A stretch of DNA of 64,000 nt, from positions 5,031,054 through 5,095,053 of the forward strand of contig NZ_FNUD01000002.1 of assembly GCF_900106095.1 (NCBI RefSeq), given 5' to 3'. Under the pieces are notes generated by a model, which had not been told where the DNA came from, made no database searches, and worked only from the letters and a program-made list of their open reading frames with translations. Positions within the stretch are counted from its first letter, which is position 1. The number at the start of each line of letters is the position of its first letter. Positions 60,025 through 64,000 of this stretch are shown here, piece by piece. Origin of the DNA: Pseudomonas deceptionensis. Lineage in GTDB: Bacteria > Pseudomonadota > Gammaproteobacteria > Pseudomonadales > Pseudomonadaceae. The position numbers were made by a program, and so were the translations under genes.

Positions 60025-60226
60025 TCAAGATCGCTGATGATGACGAGAAGCCGACAATTGTCCTACTTCGCCAGATTGAGAACAACCATTGCTGACTATT
60101 GTCTCTATAGTTAACGTCTGTTGAACACATCATCAGCCCCCGGATATCGATAGTCGCACCTGCTAGGGTTTGCGTCATCGCATGTGTCATGATGCCCAAA
60201 CCGCAGGTAAGTCGCCCTTCTCCTAT

Positions 60227-61951
60227 ATGAATAGATCCTCCGCGTTGCTCCTTGCTCTCGTCCTCCTTGGTGGCTGTCAGGTCCTGGCTCCCACGTCCCC
60301 GGAAGATTCATCCGCGGCCGAAGACGTCACCGCCGCCCCGGCAAAGCCCACCGTCTACAGCTCGTTCAGCGAAGAAACGCTGTACAGCCTGTTGAGCGCC
60401 GAGCTGGCCGGTCAACGTAATCGTCTGGATATCGCACTCGATAACTACGTGACCCAGGCAATCAATACACAGGACCCCGGCATCTCCGAGCGTGCTTTCC
60501 GTATTGCCGAGTATCTGGGCGCCGATCAGGCCGCACTCGATACATCGCTGATCTGGGCCAGAAACGCCCCGGACGACCTTGAGGCGCAACGCGCTGCCGC
60601 CATTCAGTTGGCGCGCAATGGTCGCTATGACGACTCCATGGCCTACATGGAAAAAGTCCTGCAAGCCAAAGGCGACACTCACTTCGACTTCCTGGCCCTG
60701 TCAGCGATAGAAACAGATGCCGATACCCGTGCGGGCCTGCAAAAAAGTTTTGATCGCCTTCTGATCAAGCATCCGGACAACGGCCAGCTGATTTTCGGCA
60801 AAGCCTTGTTGATGCAGCAGGACGGCGATGCAGAAGGCGCGCTGAAGCTGCTGGAAAAAAACCCGCCACAAGACGGTGAGGTTGCCCCGCTTCTGCTGCG
60901 GGCCCGCTTGCTGCAAAGCCTCAATCGCGGCGATGAAGCACTGCCACTGCTGAAAAAGAGCATTCGCCAATACCCCGACGACAAGCGTCTGGGGCTCACC
61001 TACGCCCGAACCCTGGTCGAACAGAACCGAATGGGCGAGGCCAAGGTGCAATTTGCCAGCCTGGTCCAGCAATACCCCGAAGACGACGAACTGCGCTTCT
61101 CCCTGGCGCTGGTCTGCCTGGAAGGCAAGGCCTGGGACGAGGCTGAGGGTTATCTGCAAGAACTGATCGAGCGCGACAGCCATGTTGATTCGGCGCATTT
61201 GAATCTGGGCCGTATTGCCGAAGAGCGCAATGACCCCCAGGGCGCGCTCACCGAGTACGCACTGGTAGGCCCCGGCAATGACTACCTGCCGGCACAACTG
61301 CGCCAAGCAGATATTCTGGTCAGTCACGGTCGTGGCGCCGAAGCGGCCCGCAAGCTGGCAGCAGCCCGCGATACGCAGCCCGACTACGCCATTCAGCTTT
61401 ACCTGATCGAGGCCGAAACCCTGGCAGCGAACAACCAGACCGATCGCGCCTGGAATGTGCTGCAACAGGCACTCAAGCAATACCCGGACGATTTGAACCT
61501 GCTGTATTCACGCGCCATGCTGGCCGAGAAGCGCAACGATCTTGGTCAAATGGAGCGAGACCTGCGCACCATCATCCAGCGCGAACCCGACAACGCCATG
61601 GCCCTGAACGCGCTGGGCTATACGCTGTCGGACCGGACCACCCGCTACGCCGAAGCCAAGGCGCTGATCCAGCAGGCCTACGACCTGACCCCGGATGACC
61701 CGGCAGTGCTCGACAGCCTGGGCTGGGTAAATTTCCGCCTTGGCAACCTGGATGAGGCCGAACGCTTGCTGCGCCAGGCCCTGGAGCGCTTCCAGGATCA
61801 GGAAGTCGCCTCTCACCTCGGTGAGGCGCTGTGGGCCAATGGCAAACAGCGTGAAGCCAAGCAAATCTGGGCCAAGTTCCTTAAAGAGAATCCTGACAGC
61901 CCTCTCCTGCGCAAAACCATCTTGCGCCTGACCGGATCCGAGAATCTTTAA
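60227..61951 (+). CDS. Tetratricopeptide-repeat lipoprotein
   Basis: A 574-residue lipoprotein (lipobox LGGC, residues 14-17) with TPR repeats across most of its length; clear copies include [20 protein letters not shown] near the C-terminus. It is conserved upstream of lolB in Pseudomonas and may serve outer-membrane assembly or protein-protein contacts. Its stop is 2 nt before the lolB ATG. Confidence 0.9.
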   Translation: MNRSSALLLALVLLGGCQVLAPTSPEDSSAAEDVTAAPAKPTVYSSFSEETLYSLLSAELAGQRNRLDIALDNYVTQAINTQDPGISERAFRIAEYLGADQAALDTSLIWARNAPDDLEAQRAAAIQLARNGRYDDSMAYMEKVLQAKGDTHFDFLALSAIETDADTRAGLQKSFDRLLIKHPDNGQLIFGKALLMQQDGDAEGALKLLEKNPPQDGEVAPLLLRARLLQSLNRGDEALPLLKKSIRQYPDDKRLGLTYARTLVEQNRMGEAKVQFASLVQQYPEDDELRFSLALVCLEGKAWDEAEGYLQELIERDSHVDSAHLNLGRIAEERNDPQGALTEYALVGPGNDYLPAQLRQADILVSHGRGAEAARKLAAARDTQPDYAIQLYLIEAETLAANNQTDRAWNVLQQALKQYPDDLNLLYSRAMLAEKRNDLGQMERDLRTIIQREPDNAMALNALGYTLSDRTTRYAEAKALIQQAYDLTPDDPAVLDSLGWVNFRLGNLDEAERLLRQALERFQDQEVASHLGEALWANGKQREAKQIWAKFLKENPDSPLLRKTILRLTGSENL

Positions 61952-61953
61952 TC

Positions 61954-62582
61954 ATGTTTATCGTCATTTGCGACACCTGATCGCTTTTAGCCTGATCGCC
62001 CTGCTCGCCGGTTGCGCGGGCTTCGGCGCCCGCGAATCGGTGGAGGGCCATGGCAGCCCTGCCCTGTGGTCTGCACATAAACAGCAACTGACCCAACTCG
62101 ACGGCTGGCAAATCAACGGCAAAGTCGGCATTCGCGCCCCTAAAGACTCAGGCAGCGCCACGCTGTTCTGGCTGCAACGTCAGGACTATTACGATATTCG
62201 CCTTTCCGGGCCGCTGGGCCGGGGGGCTGCACGCCTGACCGGACGCCCGGGAAATGTAACTCTGGAAGTTGCCAATCAGGGCCGCTATGGAGCGCCAACC
62301 CCGGGAAGCCTTGCTGGGCGAACAACTGGGCTGGAGCCTGCCGGTGGTCACATCTGGTCTGGTGGGTACGCGGCTTGCCTGCGCCCGGCAGCAAAAGCCG
62401 CGTGACACTGAATGCCGATAGCCGCCTGGCCAACCTGGAGCAGGATGGCTGGAAAATCGAATATCTGAGCTATGTAGAGCAAAAACGGCTTCTGGCTGCC
62501 TGAGCGGGTAAAGCTGCACGGCCCGGATTTGGACGTCACGTTAGTGGTTAAAGATTGGCAACCTCGCCTGTTGGGTCAATGA
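61954..62582 (+). pseudogene. lolB: Outer-membrane lipoprotein insertase LolB, frame broken by apparent indels
   Basis: Reading across frames gives a complete LolB: start ATG 61954, lipobox [32 protein letters not shown], then [14 protein letters not shown] and [20 protein letters not shown], ending DWQPRLLGQ. Four one-base differences interrupt it: one base missing in TTT (61957-61959), and one extra in GGG (62303-62305), GG (62346-62347) and A5 (62481-62485). LolB inserts lipoproteins in the outer membrane and is essential, so sequence error is the likely cause. The longest intact frame is 61968-62405. Confidence 0.85.
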
Positions 62583-62583
62583 G

Positions 62584-63470
62584 ATGCAAGCCATTTAGAT
62601 AAAAAAAATCTCATTTTGCCCTCCCCGGCGAAATTGAATTTGATGCTGCACATCCTGGGTCGTCGAGAAGATGGCTATCACGAGCTGCAAACACTGTTTC
62701 AGTTCCTCCGATTACGGCGATGAAATGAGCTTTGCCGTGCGGGACGATGGCGTTATTTGCCTGCACACCGAATTCCCCGGCGTCCCTCACGACCAAAATC
62801 TGATCGTGAAGGCGGCAAAAAAACTTCAGGAACAATCCGGTTGTACCCTGGGGATCGATATCCGGATCAAAAAAGTGCTGCCCATGGGTGGCGTATCGGC
62901 GGCGGCAGCTCAAATGCTGCAACCACCCTGCTGGGGCTCAATCATCTTTGGCAACTGGCCTGGGATGAAAGAGCAACTGGCAGCGCTGGGCTTGAGTTTA
63001 GGGGCAGACGTTCCGGTTTTCGTGCGTGGACACGCCGCATTTGCTGAGGGTATCGGTGAAATTCTTACGCCTGCAGAACCGGAAGAACCCTGGTATTTGG
63101 TACTTGTTCCGCAAGTATCTGTAAGTACTGCAGAAATATTTTCAGATCCTTTGTTGACACGTGACTCTTTGCCCATTAAAGTGCGCCCCGTTCCCAAGGG
63201 AAACAGCCGAAACGACTGCGAAGCAGTAGTGAAGGAGCGTTATCCAGAAGTACGTAACGCTTTGAATTTGTTAGGTAAATATACCGAAGCAAAATTAACT
63301 GGAACTGGAAGTTGTATATTTGGGGCCTTCCCAACGAAGCAGATGCTGATAAAGTGCTGCACCTTCTGACAGACACCCTTACAGGGTTTGTAGCAAAAGG
63401 AAGCAACGTTTCGATGTTGCATCGCAAGCTACAAGATCTGGCAAAGGAAACGGGTACACGGTACTCGTAG
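62584..63470 (+). pseudogene. ispE: 4-diphosphocytidyl-2-C-methyl-D-erythritol kinase IspE, frame broken by apparent indels
   Basis: A GHMP kinase of the MEP isoprenoid pathway, readable end to end only by changing frame. Visible are [26 protein letters not shown] followed in the next frame by [32 protein letters not shown] and [14 protein letters not shown], and the tail [15 protein letters not shown]. Five one-base changes: near 62586, 62708, 62891, 62969 and 63331. IspE is essential in most gammaproteobacteria, so error is likelier than decay. Gene order lolB-ispE-tRNA-Gln-prs supports the call. Confidence 0.85.
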
Positions 63471-63480
63471 CAACAGATAC

Positions 63481-63555
63481 AGGGGCGTCGCCAAGCGGTA
63501 AGGCAGCAGGTTTTGATCCTGCCATGCGTTGGTTCGAATCCAGCCGCCCCTGCCA
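63481..63555 (+). tRNA. tRNA-Gln (anticodon TTG)
   Basis: A 75-nt cloverleaf: 7-bp acceptor stem AGGGGCG/CGCCCCT, encoded CCA, anticodon loop TTTTGAT with TTG at 63513-63515, and GGTTCGAATCC T-arm. It reads CAA (and CAG). Its place between ispE and prs is conserved in Pseudomonas. It shows no indel. Confidence 0.95.
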
Positions 63556-63600
63556 TTTCTTATACTCATCCAGGTTACCCTCAGCCTTCAGGTACTGCGC

Positions 63601-64000
63601 GTGTCCAAGATGATGGTCTTTACGGGGAACGCTAACCCCGATCTGGCTCGGCGTGTCGTACGTCAGCTGCATATCCACTCGGTGACATCTCTGTCGGCAA
63701 ATTTTCCGACGGCGAAATTACCGCTGAGATTAATGAAAATGTCCGCGGTAAAGACGTTTTCATCATTCAGCCGACTTGTGCTCCGACCAACGATAACCTG
63801 ATGGAACTCGTCGTGATGGCTGATGCCTTCCGCCGCTCCTCAGCTACTCGTATTACTGCTGTTATTCCTTACTTTGGTTATGCCCGTCAGGATCGCCGTC
63901 CGCGTTCCGCACGTGTAGCTATCAGCGCGAAAGTTGTTGCTGACATGCTTACCGTAGTCGGCATCGATCGTGTTCTCACGGTTGATTTGCATGCTGACCA
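63601..64000 (+). pseudogene. prs: Ribose-phosphate pyrophosphokinase Prs, N-terminal part with one apparent frameshift
   Basis: From GTG 63601 the frame reads [18 protein letters not shown] and RQLHI, then shifts; the correct sequence resumes in another frame after 63676 ([46 protein letters not shown]). One C is missing from a C-run at 63675-63676. Prs makes PRPP and is essential, so a sequence error is likely. The gene runs past the window end. Confidence 0.85.

Noticed and set aside
61968..62405. A separate small lipoprotein gene starting at TTG 61968
   Set aside because: Its sequence is the N-terminal two thirds of LolB; downstream frames continue the same protein, so it is a fragment created by indels.
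62671..63369. A shorter IspE-like protein with a novel N-terminus and centre
   Set aside because: The novel stretches are frameshifted IspE codons; restoring single bases in homopolymers recovers the normal sequence.

Overview
The window is chromosomal DNA from a Pseudomonas, most likely of the fluorescens lineage. This rests on gene order, not on a database search: mlaFEDCB-ibaG-murA diverging from kdsD-kdsC-lptC-lptA-lptB-rpoN-hpf-ptsN-rapZ-ptsO, the iron-starvation operon fagA-fumC-orfX-sodA, hemA-prfA-prmC-moeB-murI, lolB-ispE-tRNA-Gln-prs, and two families of Pseudomonas REP-like palindromes. Most of the window is dense core genome.

Layout. 1-3477 (minus): murA start, ibaG and the Mla phospholipid-transport operon. 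3771-10847 (plus): KDO synthesis, LPS export, sigma-54 and the nitrogen phosphotransferase cluster. 10975-14751 (minus): Fur-type operon fagA-fumC-orfX-sodA, with a ZIP metal transporter gene following sodA by 28 nt. 15067-20195 (plus): a compact four-gene chaperone-usher fimbrial operon, AT-rich in parts and probably an accessory insertion. 20391-33595: pmbA, darP, tldD, a nitrilase-family gene, yhdP, rng, maf and mreBCD. 33806-42653: gatCAB, a small RlpA-like lipoprotein, a cation/Ca exchanger, a carboxymuconolactone decarboxylase-like gene, an auxin-efflux-type carrier, hpt, upp and a uracil permease. 42763-54134: ferrochelatase and a probable light-response region. 54316-64000: a YkgJ-type protein, pagL, murI-moeB-prmC-prfA-hemA, a TPR lipoprotein, lolB, ispE, tRNA-Gln and the start of prs.

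The most interesting part is 44705-54134. Eight genes on the plus strand, spaced by at most 15 nt or overlapping, run from a TudS-DUF1722 (RudS-type) tRNA 4-thiouridine desulfidase through a MerR/LitR-like regulator, photolyase, SDR, FAD oxidoreductase, DUF1365 protein, cyclopropane-synthase-like methyltransferase and DUF2878 membrane protein. Their only upstream promoter region carries two perfect TGTACA-N12-TGTACA palindromes, one of which contains the -35 element. This matches the operator type described for LitR/CarH-family light regulators. A one-mismatch copy overlaps a TATAAT -10 box before a neighbouring FAD oxidoreductase and Trp-rich gene pair, and on the other side of that intergenic region lies the yfcH-hemH pair. 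Together this looks like a light-induced module that repairs DNA, removes the near-UV chromophore from tRNA, remodels membrane lipids and may limit free porphyrin.

A caution: from about 61954 to 63680, lolB, ispE and prs carry about ten single-base insertions or deletions, all in homopolymer runs, whereas the preceding 60 kb shows none that I could see. These genes are essential in related bacteria, so sequencing or assembly error is far more likely than real decay.
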